DNA from: Gracilibacillus caseinilyticus
GTDB lineage: Bacteria; Bacillota; Bacilli; Bacillales; Amphibacillaceae
DNA: 64,000 bases
Reading direction: 5' to 3'
Assembly: GCF_022919115.1 (NCBI RefSeq)
Contig: NZ_CP095072.1
Location: forward strand, 3,038,001-3,102,000
Shown: positions 9,063-17,095 of the stretch, one piece after another
How the letters are laid out: each line of letters opens with the position of its first letter
How positions within the stretch are numbered: the first letter of the stretch is position 1
Position numbers and translations under genes: made by a program
Notes under the pieces: model-generated
Databases searched by the model: none
What the model saw: the letters and a program-made list of their open reading frames with translations, nothing else
Told to the model about the DNA's origin: nothing

Positions 9063-9878
9063 GTGAAACAACCAATTGGTGTAATTGATTCAGGTGTTGG
9101 CGGACTAACAGTTGCGAGTGAATTAATCCGGCAGTTGCCGAAGGAATCCATTATATACTTAGGTGATACCAAGCGATGCCCTTATGGTCCACGCCCTAAA
9201 GAAGAAGTAATACAGTACACGTGGGAAATGGTTAACTTCCTGATGACCAAAGATATCAAAATGCTTGTTATTGCATGTAATACAGCAACGGCATTTGTCT
9301 TAGAACAATTGAAAGAAGCTTTATCGTTTCCTGTTGTGGGTGTTATTCAGCCTGGTGCCCGAGCGGCGATTACGAGTTCAAGAACAGGCGAAATAGGTGT
9401 AATTGGTACAGAGGGGACGATTAACAGCCGTGCTTATGTGGATGCGCTAAAGCAAATCAATTCACAGATTACGGTGCGGGATTTAGCTTGTCCAGCATTT
9501 GTACCTTTAGTAGAGAAAGGTATCGTTAAAGGATCTGAAGCTTATCAAGTTGTCCGTGAATCCTTGGGTCAAATGAAAGTATATAATGATATGGATACGC
9601 TGATCCTTGGCTGTACCCATTATCCGATGATTAAAGACCTTATTCAGGAAGTGATTGGCTCAACTGTGACAGTCATTTCATCTGGAGAAGAGACAGCCCG
9701 GGAGGTTAGTACGATTCTTGGCTATCAAAAGAAACTGTATCAAGGACAACTAGAACCACAAAATCATTTCTATACGACAGGGGATGTGGAAGTATTCCAG
9801 GCAATTGCATCGCGCTGGTTTGACCAAAGAGTAGACGCAGTTAGCAAAATCGATTTACATTCCGTCAAAAGCTTATGA
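9063..9878 (+). CDS. racE: Glutamate racemase
   Basis: This 271-residue cofactor-independent racemase interconverts L- and D-glutamate, supplying D-Glu for peptidoglycan. The catalytic cysteine motifs are both present: CNTAT (about residue 74) and GCTHYP (about 185), with the N-terminal signature IGVIDSGVGGLTV. It starts at GTG (9063) after GAGGCGATGAGAA. In B. subtilis this gene is followed directly by gerM; here a terminator and a roughly 530-bp repeat element separate the two, so gerM must have its own promoter. Confidence 0.95.
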   Translation: MKQPIGVIDSGVGGLTVASELIRQLPKESIIYLGDTKRCPYGPRPKEEVIQYTWEMVNFLMTKDIKMLVIACNTATAFVLEQLKEALSFPVVGVIQPGARAAITSSRTGEIGVIGTEGTINSRAYVDALKQINSQITVRDLACPAFVPLVEKGIVKGSEAYQVVRESLGQMKVYNDMDTLILGCTHYPMIKDLIQEVIGSTVTVISSGEETAREVSTILGYQKKLYQGQLEPQNHFYTTGDVEVFQAIASRWFDQRVDAVSKIDLHSVKSL

Positions 9879-9911
9879 AAACATAAGGGGGAGGACCTCT
9901 TATGTTTTTTT
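9878..9911 (+). terminator. Terminator after racE
   Basis: AAACATAAG pairs with CTTATGTTT around a G-rich loop, and the 3' arm runs into a T-tract at 9905-9911. Confidence 0.88.
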
Positions 9912-9970
9912 GTCATGTGATAGCATAAAAGTACAATCATTGAAGTAATTATGCTGAACATAAAGCTGGA

Positions 9971-10500
9971 TTCTTATAATACGGATTATATCAACTAACT
10001 GGTTAGTGTATATTTTGAAATGATTCATGTGCTAGGAGATCGCTCCGGCCAACCACGTCCTGCGGGGCACGGCTGAAGCTAACTTTGTGAAGAAAGGCAC
10101 TTCACAAAGTGGATCTTCAGCACCTGCCTGTCCCGCGGAAGTCTACGTGGTTGGCCTGCCCTAGCATAGGGGCTCAATAACTTTTGTAAGAGCTAGCATA
10201 TGGACAGCATGCATATATAACAGCAATTGAATGAATAACATATGCCTAGAATAACTGCTTTTAGATGTTTCATAAATTGTGGAACTTCCTTAAGCGTAGG
10301 AAATATGCGGAGACTCCCGTGGGATAAGCACGAGCTGAAGATCCACTTAGGAAAGAAAAGAATTTTCTTTCCTAAGTTAGCTGAAGCCGTGCCCACAGGA
10401 CGCGGAGCATATTTTCGGAGCTTTGCTTAGCAGATAAAATATATCAAAATTACTATTTTGCAATACAGCCTTAGTTAACATAATCCGTATTAAAGGAAGT
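9971..10500. repeat. Composite palindromic element, copy 1 (module order A-B)
   Basis: The ends are inverted copies of a block centred on ATACGGATTAT (left 9975-9994, right 10475-10491). Module A (about 10031-10165) folds into one long hairpin: GGCCAACCACG (10047-10057) pairs with its exact complement at 10146-10156, and the tip stem ACTTTGTGAAG (10082-10092) pairs with 10100-10110. Module B (about 10290-10435) has an outer stem around GCGTAGGAAATATGCGGAG and a perfect 15-bp tip stem (10345-10359 with 10363-10377, loop GAA). Short open frames inside are translations of the palindromes. There is no transposase, so it would be non-autonomous if mobile. Confidence 0.85.
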
Positions 10501-10692
10501 GGTATTTGCGATCGCTAAAAAAAAGCCGTTTCAAAATCGAATAACGTCTGTGAGATAGTTGATTTGCTTCTGTAAAAGAGTACCTTGGATGCTCATTCTG
10601 TTGAATTATACAGGAAAGATTTTTTTGTTTGGTCTATTTTAATTAAAAGCTCGTATACATAATAGTACAAACCATCGTAGGAGGTATCGGTT

Positions 10693-11832
10693 ATGAAAAT
10701 CGATGTGACTAAAAAAATCTTAGGGGTTGCATTACTGAGTATGTTTTTCTTTTTAGCTGGATGTGGTGTTTTTGAAGGAGAGCAAACAATGGAAGAAATA
10801 GATGCTCCTCCAGAAGACGCAGAAATGACAGATGATCTGGAAAATGTACCTGACGAAGAAACAGACGAAGCAGAAGAAAATCCAGCTGAAGAAGGTGAAG
10901 GAGAAACAGAAGAAGGCGATACAGAAGGAGAAGAATCAACTGATGCTGGACAGACGGTGACGCGAGTATTGTACTTAATGGATCAAAGTGGACTAGTTGT
11001 GCCTCAGGAAGTTGATTTACCGGCACCACAATCAAAAGAAGTAGCAAAACAAGTGTTAGAATATCTTGTGAAGGATGGTCCTGTTTCTTCCATGTTACCA
11101 AATGGTTTTGAAGCAGTATTGCCAGCAGGAACAGAGATAATCGACTTGAACTTAGAATCAGACGGTACTATTGTAGTCAATGTGTCAGAGGACTTTAAAA
11201 CATACCAGGCTGAAGATGAGCAAAAAATTCTTGAGTCGATGACATATACGTTAACACAATTCGAGAATGTGAAGCGCGTCAAGCTATGGATCAATGGAGA
11301 GGAACAATCAGAAATGCCGGTGAATGGCACGCCGATTTCAGAAGGCTATTCACGAGCTAACGGTATTAATGTGTTGCAGGCAAAAGGTATTGACTTGATG
11401 GAAAGTAAAGCTACTACGCTTTACTTTCCAATGCAAGGTGACAATGAAGTTTACTATGTACCAATTACGCAGCATGTTACTGTTGACAAAGACAATCAAT
11501 ACCAAACAGTAGTACAAGCTTTACTAAATGGACCTGCATATGAATTAAATATGCAGCCATATATCAATACTGGATCACAACTAGCAGCAGAGCCAGTGAT
11601 GGAAGATGGCGTATTATCCTTAACATTCAATGAAAACATTCTATCCAATAGCGAGAAAAGCGTGATTGCGGATGAAGTCATGAAATCGATTGTATTAACT
11701 TTAACCGAGCAGGAAGGTGTTGATGCGGTTGATGTATCTATCGAAAACCATGAAGAAGTAATGGGGGAAAATGGACAACCATATACAGAGCCTGTCTCAC
11801 GTGATATGGTGACTCCTACAGAAAGTATCTAA
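10693..11832 (+). CDS. gerM: Germination/sporulation lipoprotein GerM
   Basis: This 379-residue protein has a lipoprotein signal with lipobox LAGC (Cys about 24), then a very acidic Glu/Asp/Thr-rich linker (about 30-85), and two GerMN domains in tandem (about 95-225 and 235-370). The ATG follows GTAGGAGGTATCG. GerM is needed for spore germination and septal stages of sporulation in B. subtilis; the GerMN fold is thought to help ring-like envelope complexes assemble. Gene order racE-gerM-rph is conserved, but repeat elements now flank it on both sides. A terminator follows directly. Confidence 0.93.
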   Translation: MKIDVTKKILGVALLSMFFFLAGCGVFEGEQTMEEIDAPPEDAEMTDDLENVPDEETDEAEENPAEEGEGETEEGDTEGEESTDAGQTVTRVLYLMDQSGLVVPQEVDLPAPQSKEVAKQVLEYLVKDGPVSSMLPNGFEAVLPAGTEIIDLNLESDGTIVVNVSEDFKTYQAEDEQKILESMTYTLTQFENVKRVKLWINGEEQSEMPVNGTPISEGYSRANGINVLQAKGIDLMESKATTLYFPMQGDNEVYYVPITQHVTVDKDNQYQTVVQALLNGPAYELNMQPYINTGSQLAAEPVMEDGVLSLTFNENILSNSEKSVIADEVMKSIVLTLTEQEGVDAVDVSIENHEEVMGENGQPYTEPVSRDMVTPTESI

Positions 11833-11834
11833 TG

Positions 11835-11868
11835 AAAAACATCTCATGCTTCGGTATGAGATGTTTTT
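11835..11868 (+). terminator. Terminator after gerM
   Basis: AAAACATCTCAT pairs with ATGAGATGTTTT around loop GCTTCGGT, followed by T residues. Confidence 0.92.
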
Positions 11869-11882
11869 TCCTGTTTACATCA

Positions 11883-11957
11883 GGAAAGTATAATTTTTTC
11901 AATGAAGAAGCTCGAAGCAGTGAAAAATTGGAGTGTAACAAGTATAAGAATAAAGCC
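11883..11957 (+). repeat. About 75-bp post-terminator repeat, copy 1
   Basis: Begins GGAAAGTATAA, continues through AATGAAGAAGCTCGA and AGTGAAAAAT, and ends ACAAGTATAAGAA. A clear second copy lies at 54993-55065, also directly after a terminator. It carries no open frame of note. About 43 bases separate it from palindromic element copy 2. Confidence 0.7.
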
Positions 11958-11999
11958 GAATCACAGAAATCTGTTTAAGATTGAGAAAAAAAGTGTATG

Positions 12000-12541
12000 T
12001 TCTTATAATATGGATTGTGTAAAGTATAACTGTATTGTAATATGGTAATTTTGACATGTTTTATCTGCTTAGCAAAGCTCCGGAAATATGCTCCGCGTCC
12101 TGTGTGGCACGGCTACGCATGCGGAGACTGCGCATATTTCCTACGCTTAATAAAGTGCTACAAAACGTATGGAAAAGCTAAAAGCATTGGTTCTAAGCAT
12201 TATGTTATTCATTCAAATGCTGATATTTATGGATGCACCCAATATGCTAACTCTTACAAAAGTTGTAGAGTTCTTATCTTAGCGTAGGCCAACAACGTAG
12301 ACTCCCGCGGGACGTGCAGGTGCTGAAGATCCACAAAGTCTGCACCTGTGTCATCTAGTATCTGCTTCGAAGTAAGCTTCCTCGGTGCAAGGCAGCAAAG
12401 AAGTAATTCGTGTAGTAGCCTAGCTTCAGCCGTCCCCCGCAGGACGCTAAGTGGGTTGGCCGGAGCGGTATCCCAGCACAGCACACACAATACAACAAAA
12501 GGGTCCCAACGCTAGTTGACATAAACCGTATTAAAGGAAGT
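12000..12541. repeat. Composite palindromic element, copy 2 (inverted order B-A)
   Basis: Ends: TCTTATAATATGGATTG at 12001 and the inverted counterpart TTGACATAAACCGTATTA at 12516-12533. Relative to copy 1 the whole element is reversed, with module B first (about 12066-12149) and module A second (about 12281-12482). Module B has lost its tip stem and shortens to a small loop. Module A carries the alternative tip (about 75 bases, including the AAGCTTCCTCGGTGCAAGGC core) also found in copy 5. It separates gerM from rph. Confidence 0.82.
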
Positions 12542-12856
12542 TGTATATAGTTACGTGTGCGGGTGTATGCACGGTTTTCTTAGCAGGTAATAAGTTTTAA
12601 AATTTAAGGCTTCGTACCGCTTTCTAACATGAACAGCCATGTCCACTCGGCGCCCGGAAATTAGACGACTTCCTGCATCGCTCTTATAAAGTCATCATCT
12701 ATCTCAGTTGATGCCGTCCAGTCGCCAAGTTTTTAAACGGACGCTTACGCTTTTCTTTTATTTGGCTTAGAATGTTCTATTTCTAATTGAATGTATGAAA
12801 AGGACAACTACTGAAAAAATATGTTAAGATAGTACAGAATGTAAGGAGGAAATAGA
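12542..12856. other. Non-coding stretch before rph with a GC-richer patch
   Basis: No gene is supported here. A patch at about 12600-12770 is richer in GC than its surroundings and contains two related direct blocks, GTCCACTCGGCG (about 12639) and GTCCAGTCGCCA (about 12718), about 80 bases apart. It may be a decayed intergenic repeat. The rph ribosome site GTAAGGAGGAAATAG ends at 12856. Confidence 0.5.
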
Positions 12857-13600
12857 ATGCGCGAAACTGGGAGAGAAGTAGATCAACTAAGACCTATCGA
12901 CATCCAAACGAATTTCACCAAACATGCAGAAGGTTCTGTATTAATTACAGTAGGTGATACGAAGGTCATTTGTAACGCTAGTGTGGAGGATCGTGTTCCA
13001 CCTTTTATGAGAGGTTCAGGAAAAGGCTGGATTACAGCAGAATATGCGATGCTGCCAAGAGCTACAGAAACAAGAAATATTCGGGAATCCTCTAAAGGAA
13101 AGGTTTCAGGCAGAACAATGGAGATCCAGCGCTTAATTGGCAGATCACTGCGAGCAGTTGTCGATTTAGATGCGATTGGTGAACGTACCATATGGGTGGA
13201 TTGTGACGTAATTCAAGCAGATGGTGGTACGAGAACAGCATCAATTACAGGCGCTTTTGTCGCAGTAGTTCATGCGTTAGGAAAGCTATTAAAAGAAGAA
13301 AAGATCAAATCATTGCCAATAACTGATTATTTGGCGGCCATTTCTGTAGGCGTGTTACCAGATGGCACAGAAATCTTGGATCTGGAGTATTCGGAAGATT
13401 CTCAGGCACATGTTGATATGAACGTCGTGATGACTGGCAAAGGTCAATTTGTCGAGCTGCAAGGAACTGGTGAAGAAGCGACATTTTCAACAGAACAGTT
13501 AAATCAGATGCTGGCACTAGCAGACAAAGGCATGAAAGAGATCTTTACCATACAGCAAGAGGCAATCAAACCGTATCAAATCAATCTTGATCAGGCGTAA
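12857..13600 (+). CDS. rph: Ribonuclease PH
   Basis: This 247-residue phosphorolytic 3'-5' exoribonuclease trims tRNA 3' ends using phosphate and forms a hexameric ring. Family signatures are clear: the N-terminal [19 protein letters not shown], the phosphate-site region [20 protein letters not shown] and [20 protein letters not shown]. Length is normal for bacterial RNase PH. The ribosome site GTAAGGAGG lies seven bases upstream. Eight bases separate it from rdgB, so the two are one transcript, as in B. subtilis rph-ysnA. Confidence 0.96.
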   Translation: MRETGREVDQLRPIDIQTNFTKHAEGSVLITVGDTKVICNASVEDRVPPFMRGSGKGWITAEYAMLPRATETRNIRESSKGKVSGRTMEIQRLIGRSLRAVVDLDAIGERTIWVDCDVIQADGGTRTASITGAFVAVVHALGKLLKEEKIKSLPITDYLAAISVGVLPDGTEILDLEYSEDSQAHVDMNVVMTGKGQFVELQGTGEEATFSTEQLNQMLALADKGMKEIFTIQQEAIKPYQINLDQA

Positions 13601-13608
13601 GGAGTTTT

Positions 13609-14208
13609 ATGCAGATGAAGGAATTAATTATTGCCACGAAAAACGAAGGGAAAATGAAGGACTTTCGCCGTTTATTTGAACCATACGGCATCAAGGTTCT
13701 TTCCCTGTTGGACCTAACTGATCCCGTGGAAGACATTGAAGAAACCGGCACGACGTTTGAAGAGAATGCTGCGATTAAAGCAGAGGCGATCTGCCGAAAA
13801 TTTAATACAGGAGTGATAGCGGATGATTCAGGTATTGCCATTGATGCATTAGATGGAGCGCCTGGCGTTTATTCTGCTAGATATGCTGGAAAAGCGAAAG
13901 ATGATCAAGCAAATCTTGAAAAAGTGTTAAACGAACTAGAAGATGTGCCCGCTGAAGATCGTACTGGCAGATTTGTATGTGTGCTTGCTATCGCTCAGCC
14001 TGAGCAAAAGACGATTTTCAAGCGTGGTGAGTGTGAGGGAACGATCGCCTCTGAACCAAAAGGAGTACATGGTTTTGGTTATGACCCTATTTTTTACCCG
14101 TCTGGCAGAGCTAAAACGATGGCAGAATTGACACCCGAAGAGAAAAATCAAATCAGCCATCGCAGAAAAGCGTTAGATCAGATCGAGAACTGGGTAAAAC
14201 AGTTGTAA
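13609..14208 (+). CDS. rdgB: Non-canonical purine NTP pyrophosphatase (RdgB/HAM1, YsnA)
   Basis: This roughly 199-residue enzyme hydrolyses XTP, ITP and dITP to monophosphates and pyrophosphate, keeping deaminated purines out of nucleic acids. Motifs: LIIATKNEGKMKDF at the N-terminus, ADDSGIAIDALDGAPGVYSARYAG with the catalytic Asp, and the C-terminal GFGYDPIFYP and ISHRRKAL. Two in-frame ATGs (13609 and 13615) follow AAGGAG at spacings of 4 and 10 bases, so the start is uncertain by two residues. It lies between rph and the phosphodiesterase gene, as in B. subtilis. Confidence 0.95.
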   Translation: MQMKELIIATKNEGKMKDFRRLFEPYGIKVLSLLDLTDPVEDIEETGTTFEENAAIKAEAICRKFNTGVIADDSGIAIDALDGAPGVYSARYAGKAKDDQANLEKVLNELEDVPAEDRTGRFVCVLAIAQPEQKTIFKRGECEGTIASEPKGVHGFGYDPIFYPSGRAKTMAELTPEEKNQISHRRKALDQIENWVKQL

Positions 14209-14223
14209 GAAGGGGTGAAACAA

Positions 14224-14748
14224 ATGACAAAAATTCTAATAGTAAGTGATAGTCATGGATGGACAGATGAAGTAATAGCAATCAAAAAACGTCACCAGGA
14301 CGAAGTACATACGATGATTTATTGTGGTGATTCCGAATTAGCCTATGATGGATCAGAATTGGCTGGCTTTGAAAAAGTCCAAGGCAATATGGATATGGAT
14401 TTTCAGTTTCCGGAAGAAGTTGATTTTCGCGTGGGTAACATGCATTTTTTCGTAACGCATGGGCACTTATATCAAGTGAATTCCACGTTAATGCCATTAT
14501 CCTACCGAGCGGAAGAACTGGGAGCAAACATAGTCTGTTTCGGGCATACCCATAGAGCTGGTGCTGAGAAAGTCAATGGTCGACTATTTATCAATCCAGG
14601 CAGCATACGCCAGCCGAGAACAGCACATCCAGGATCTTATGCGATATTATCAGCGGATGATGGATTGACGAATATAGAGCTTCGTTTTTATACGAAAGAG
14701 GGAACGGAAATACCAAGCCTTGCTTACCAAACTTCTTTGAATGAGTAG
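14224..14748 (+). CDS. ysnB: Metallophosphoesterase (YsnB, MJ0936/YfcE family)
   Basis: This 174-residue calcineurin-like phosphodiesterase has all metal ligands: DSHG near the N-terminus, CGDSE, GNMD, THGH and GHTH. I start it at the ATG at 14224 because AGAAGGGGTG lies upstream at normal spacing; an in-frame GTG at 14215 is inside that site. It is the last gene of the rph-rdgB-ysnB transcript. The physiological substrate is unknown in this family. Confidence 0.92.
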   Translation: MTKILIVSDSHGWTDEVIAIKKRHQDEVHTMIYCGDSELAYDGSELAGFEKVQGNMDMDFQFPEEVDFRVGNMHFFVTHGHLYQVNSTLMPLSYRAEELGANIVCFGHTHRAGAEKVNGRLFINPGSIRQPRTAHPGSYAILSADDGLTNIELRFYTKEGTEIPSLAYQTSLNE

Positions 14749-14756
14749 GAAAATAG

Positions 14757-14790
14757 TCAGCAGTAGTTTAAGGACTACTGCTGATCACTT
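14757..14790 (+). terminator. Hairpin ending the rph-rdgB-ysnB unit
   Basis: TCAGCAGTAGT (14757-14767) pairs perfectly with ACTACTGCTGA (14774-14784). The T tail is short and interrupted, so termination may be incomplete. Confidence 0.65.
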
Positions 14791-14832
14791 TTCTGTCAGT
14801 AAAAAAAGATTAAAAAAATTTTGATGAATGTG

Positions 14833-14861
14833 TTGACAATAGCTGCTTAAGTTTATATAAT
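14833..14861 (+). promoter_or_regulatory. Full-consensus sigma-A promoter of the tRNA genes
   Basis: TTGACA (14833-14838), 17 bases, TATAAT (14856-14861): exact consensus hexamers at ideal spacing, about 100 bases upstream of tRNA-Gly. This is typical of a strong stable-RNA promoter. Confidence 0.88.
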
Positions 14862-14964
14862 GGTACTTGTCCGTTAACGAGATACATAAATTTTTGAAGC
14901 GAAACATACATATTAATTAGCAATTGTGATCAATTTTTATTTTTACAAAAAGATACTTAATCAT

Positions 14965-15038
14965 GCGGGTGTAGTTTAGTGGTAAAACCTCAGCCTTCCA
15001 AGCTGATGTCGAGGGTTCGATTCCCTTCACCCGCTCCA
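14965..15038 (+). tRNA. tRNA-Gly (anticodon UCC)
   Basis: Acceptor GCGGGTG pairs with CACCCGC, the D arm is TAGTTTAGTGGTAAAAC, anticodon loop CTTCCAA gives UCC, and the T arm is GAGGGTTCGATTCCCTT. The discriminator is U as usual for tRNA-Gly, and CCA is encoded (15036-15038). Confidence 0.96.
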
Positions 15039-15039
15039 T

Positions 15040-15113
15040 GTCCCAGTAGCTCAGCAGGATAGAGCAACAGCCTTCTAAGCTGTGGGTCGCAGGTTCGAAT
15101 CCTGCCTGGGACG
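15040..15113 (+). tRNA. tRNA-Arg (anticodon UCU)
   Basis: Acceptor GTCCCAG pairs with CTGGGAC, discriminator G, anticodon stem ACAGC/GCTGT around loop CTTCTAA (anticodon UCU), T arm GCAGGTTCGAATCCTGC. No CCA is encoded. The integrase remnant starts immediately downstream in the opposite direction, so this tRNA 3' end is the likely attachment site used by the former prophage. Confidence 0.95.
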
Positions 15114-15123
15114 TTAGCTAAAG

Positions 15124-15158
15124 CCTTACAACGACAAGCGTTGTGAGGTTTTTTTATT
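15124..15158 (+). terminator. Terminator after the tRNA genes
   Basis: CCTTACAACG pairs with CGTTGTGAGG (one G-T pair) around ACAAG, followed by a run of seven T residues. Confidence 0.9.
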
Positions 15159-15195
15159 TTTGAAGGAAATTAGCTTTTTTATCCTGGGGACCATT

Positions 15196-15895
15196 TTAAG
15201 CTTTTTTAAATAAATCATTAAAATGATTAACTGCACTTTTGCAGTGTCTTGTAATATATGACCATAAACATCCATAGTGTTACTAATTTTAGAATGACCA
15301 AATCGTTCTTGAATTACTTTAGCATGAACTCCTTTATCGATTAGTAACGTAGCTGATGTATGCCTTAAATCATGAAATCTAATTCTTTTTAACTTAGCTT
15401 CTTTATATTTATCAGTTTCAGTAAATCTGATCCACCATTGACTAATAGAATCTGGACGAAGCGGTTGCCCGAATTCATCTGAAAATAAAAACAAATGATT
15501 CTTCCATTTCCATAAATTTTGTGATTCCATTTGCTGCTATAATTTTAAAGTTCTTTTTTATAATGCTCTCATAAGATCTTCAGGAATAGAAATTTTTCGA
15601 GTTCGATCTGTTTTAGTGAATTTTAAGCGCAAACCTTCATCTTGTACATTAACTAACGCTTGCTGACGTTGTTTTCAAAATTTAACTGTTTACCTTCGAG
15701 TGCTGCTAGTTCATCTTGACGTGCTCCTAAAACGGCTGCAAGTTGTATAATCAGTTGCCATACTAAATTTTCTTCTTGAAGTAGGCTAAATAATTGTTTG
15801 GATTCTTCAACACTATAAACCTCAGATTTTTTATGCTTAACTGTTGGTGTCTTGATTTTGGCACATGGATTCTTATCAATTAATTCCCATTCTTC
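15196..15895 (-). pseudogene. Tyrosine-recombinase (phage integrase) remnant
   Basis: Read on the minus strand, fragments in several frames add up to the C-terminal catalytic half of an integrase. They include WELIDKNPCAKIKTP, the first catalytic Arg region LGARQDELAALEG, QALVNVQDEGLRLKFTKT, then HDLRHTSATLL, FGHSKI and the Tyr motif MDVYGHIL. Lesions: a frameshift near 15660, an in-frame stop near 15560, and a frameshift near 15230 before the natural end NHFNDLFKKA. The N-terminal half is missing, and homology stops where the holin frame begins, so a deletion joined integrase to the lysis module. It sits next to tRNA-Arg in standard integrase orientation. Confidence 0.85.
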
Positions 15896-15909
15896 AGGAT
15901 TTGATATCC

Positions 15910-16179
15910 ATGGAAGACGTTTTAATCTTTGCAACCGTTCTGTTACCAATCGTTACAGCTCTAATTGAGTTGGTTAAGCGATCTATTAACATCCCAAAAA
16001 ACATTGTACCTGTAGTTAGCTTAGTGGTGGGTTTATTAATCAGTGCAGATGCAAGTCCATTTACTGATTTAGAATTAATTTTGCGATTATGGGCAGGTTG
16101 TTTTGCGGGTTTAGCAAGTACAGGATTATTTGAATTAACATATAGAATGTTTGAAGATGGTACTACTGACGAATCTTAA
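15910..16179 (+). CDS. Phage holin (A118/phage_holin_5-like)
   Basis: I start at the internal ATG at 15910 (MEDVLIFATVLLPIV), giving about 89 residues, because the upstream codons are antisense to integrase sequence. Two or three hydrophobic segments (IFATVLLPIVTALIELV, IVPVVSLVVGLLI, LRLWAGCFAGLASTGLFELTY) resemble the A118-type holins that permeabilise the membrane at lysis. No good ribosome site is visible, fitting a remnant joined by deletion. The call rests on remembered family resemblance and the adjacent endolysin domain. It is probably not functional on its own. Confidence 0.7.
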   Translation: MEDVLIFATVLLPIVTALIELVKRSINIPKNIVPVVSLVVGLLISADASPFTDLELILRLWAGCFAGLASTGLFELTYRMFEDGTTDES

Positions 16180-16186
16180 AAATGAG

Positions 16187-16216
16187 GCATTCACCTTAAC
16201 TGGTGAATGTCTTTCT
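16187..16216 (+). terminator. Terminator-like hairpin between holin and endolysin fragment
   Basis: GCATTCACC pairs with GGTGAATGT around TTAACT, followed by a T-rich but interrupted tail. Confidence 0.6.
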
Positions 16217-16235
16217 TGTTTATAAAGGCGGAAAA

Positions 16236-16466
16236 ATGATGTTACAAAGAGGTAGTTATGGCATCGAGGTAAAAAATCTTCAAAATGAAATCATGAAACT
16301 TGGATTTGGTGAGTTTTTAGATAAATGGGGCGCATATAGTGATTTTGGTGAAGCTACTGAGAGAGCTGTTGAAGCAGTTCAAACATTCTTAGGTATTAAA
16401 GTGGATGGTATTGCTGGACCACAAACCGATAATGCGAGTATCTTATTAATGGTGGGCTTTCTTTAA
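16236..16466 (+). CDS. Endolysin peptidoglycan-binding domain, catalytic domain absent
   Basis: From the ATG at 16236 (after AAAGGCGG) the 76 residues form one peptidoglycan-binding_1 domain: LQRGSYGIEVKNLQNEIMKLGF, then FGEATERAVEAVQTFLG and VDGIAGPQT. In phage endolysins this domain is C-terminal to an amidase or peptidase, none of which is present here. It is therefore the cell-wall-targeting tail of a lysin left after deletion. It has its own ribosome site and could still be translated. Confidence 0.72.
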   Translation: MMLQRGSYGIEVKNLQNEIMKLGFGEFLDKWGAYSDFGEATERAVEAVQTFLGIKVDGIAGPQTDNASILLMVGFL

Positions 16467-16518
16467 TTTATAAGCAAAGAGACTGCAAATTTAGATATTT
16501 TCTCCATAATAAACTTCA

Positions 16519-16792
16519 CTATTTTCCAGTAACCACCATAGTTCCGTGTCTAAGTTCTACTTGGATATCATTTAAGGTAAGATGAAGAATATTTTTAATA
16601 CCTCATATCCAGTCATCGTTTGTGTAGCCATATGGAGATGTAAGGAAAAGTGTTTTCTTTCCGTTTTCTAAAAAATATGTGTATTTTTACTTGAGCTCGT
16701 AAATATATTCTTACAATGCTGCCGTTTGTTAGTTTTCTTTTTAATTTCCTTACTTCAGTAGTGTGATTGCTTGTTACATCAATAATCTCCAT
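16519..16792 (-). pseudogene. Decayed small gene of unknown function
   Basis: A minus-strand frame starts at the ATG following GGAGGTGTCT and reads MEIIDVTSNHTTEVRKLKRK through QVKIHIF. A run of six T residues then puts it out of frame. Removing one T restores a frame LENGKKTLFLTSPYGYTNDDWI, which meets a TGA and then continues as NDIQVELRHGTMVVTGK before a natural stop. The balance of charged and hydrophobic residues across both lesions suggests a real protein of about 90 residues that has decayed. No family is recognised. Confidence 0.4.
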
Positions 16793-16828
16793 AGACACCT
16801 CCGACATGGGTGGGTAATTGGTATTTTA

Positions 16829-16857
16829 TTGTAAAATAAGATAATTATTGTTATAAT
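16829..16857 (+). promoter_or_regulatory. Sigma-A promoter for the 16861 small gene
   Basis: TTGTAA (16829-16834), 17 bases, TATAAT (16852-16857). Transcription should start near 16864, which rules out the TTG at 16861 as start codon unless the mRNA is leaderless. Confidence 0.65.
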
Positions 16858-16860
16858 TTA

Positions 16861-17076
16861 TTGCAGGTTTTAAATTTGGAGGTGGTAAAAATAGATGCAT
16901 TAACGTTATTTAAAATTGCATTTGGAGTATTGCTTCTTGTGTTAGCTATTTACACAATTAAAACCGCAAATAGAAACGATAAAGAAGATGGTAGTTCTCA
17001 GGATAATGCGTTAATAATTTTGATAGTAGTGGATTTAATAGCTTTTCCGATTTGGGGATACTTATTATCTTTATAA
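16861..17076 (+). CDS. Small membrane protein, accessory region (start uncertain)
   Basis: The open frame encodes up to 71 residues with two hydrophobic segments (LFKIAFGVLLLVLAIYTI and ALIILIVVDLIAFPIWGYLL) separated by a hydrophilic loop. A strong GGAGGTGG site (16878-16885) lies inside the frame and points to a start near 16891, where the in-frame codon is ATA, a rare start. The nearby ATG is out of frame and stops at once. The real start may therefore be non-standard, or the gene may be slightly damaged. No family is recognised. Confidence 0.45.
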   Translation: MQVLNLEVVKIDALTLFKIAFGVLLLVLAIYTIKTANRNDKEDGSSQDNALIILIVVDLIAFPIWGYLLSL

Positions 17077-17095
17077 AAAACGGAGGAACTAAGTA

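Noticed and set aside
9971..12541. CRISPR array from the repeated blocks
   Set aside because: Only large palindromic modules, not short regular direct repeats with unique spacers; no cas genes.
15865..15909. Upstream extension of the holin frame
   Set aside because: These codons are antisense to integrase sequence, so the true holin homology begins at the internal ATG at 15910.
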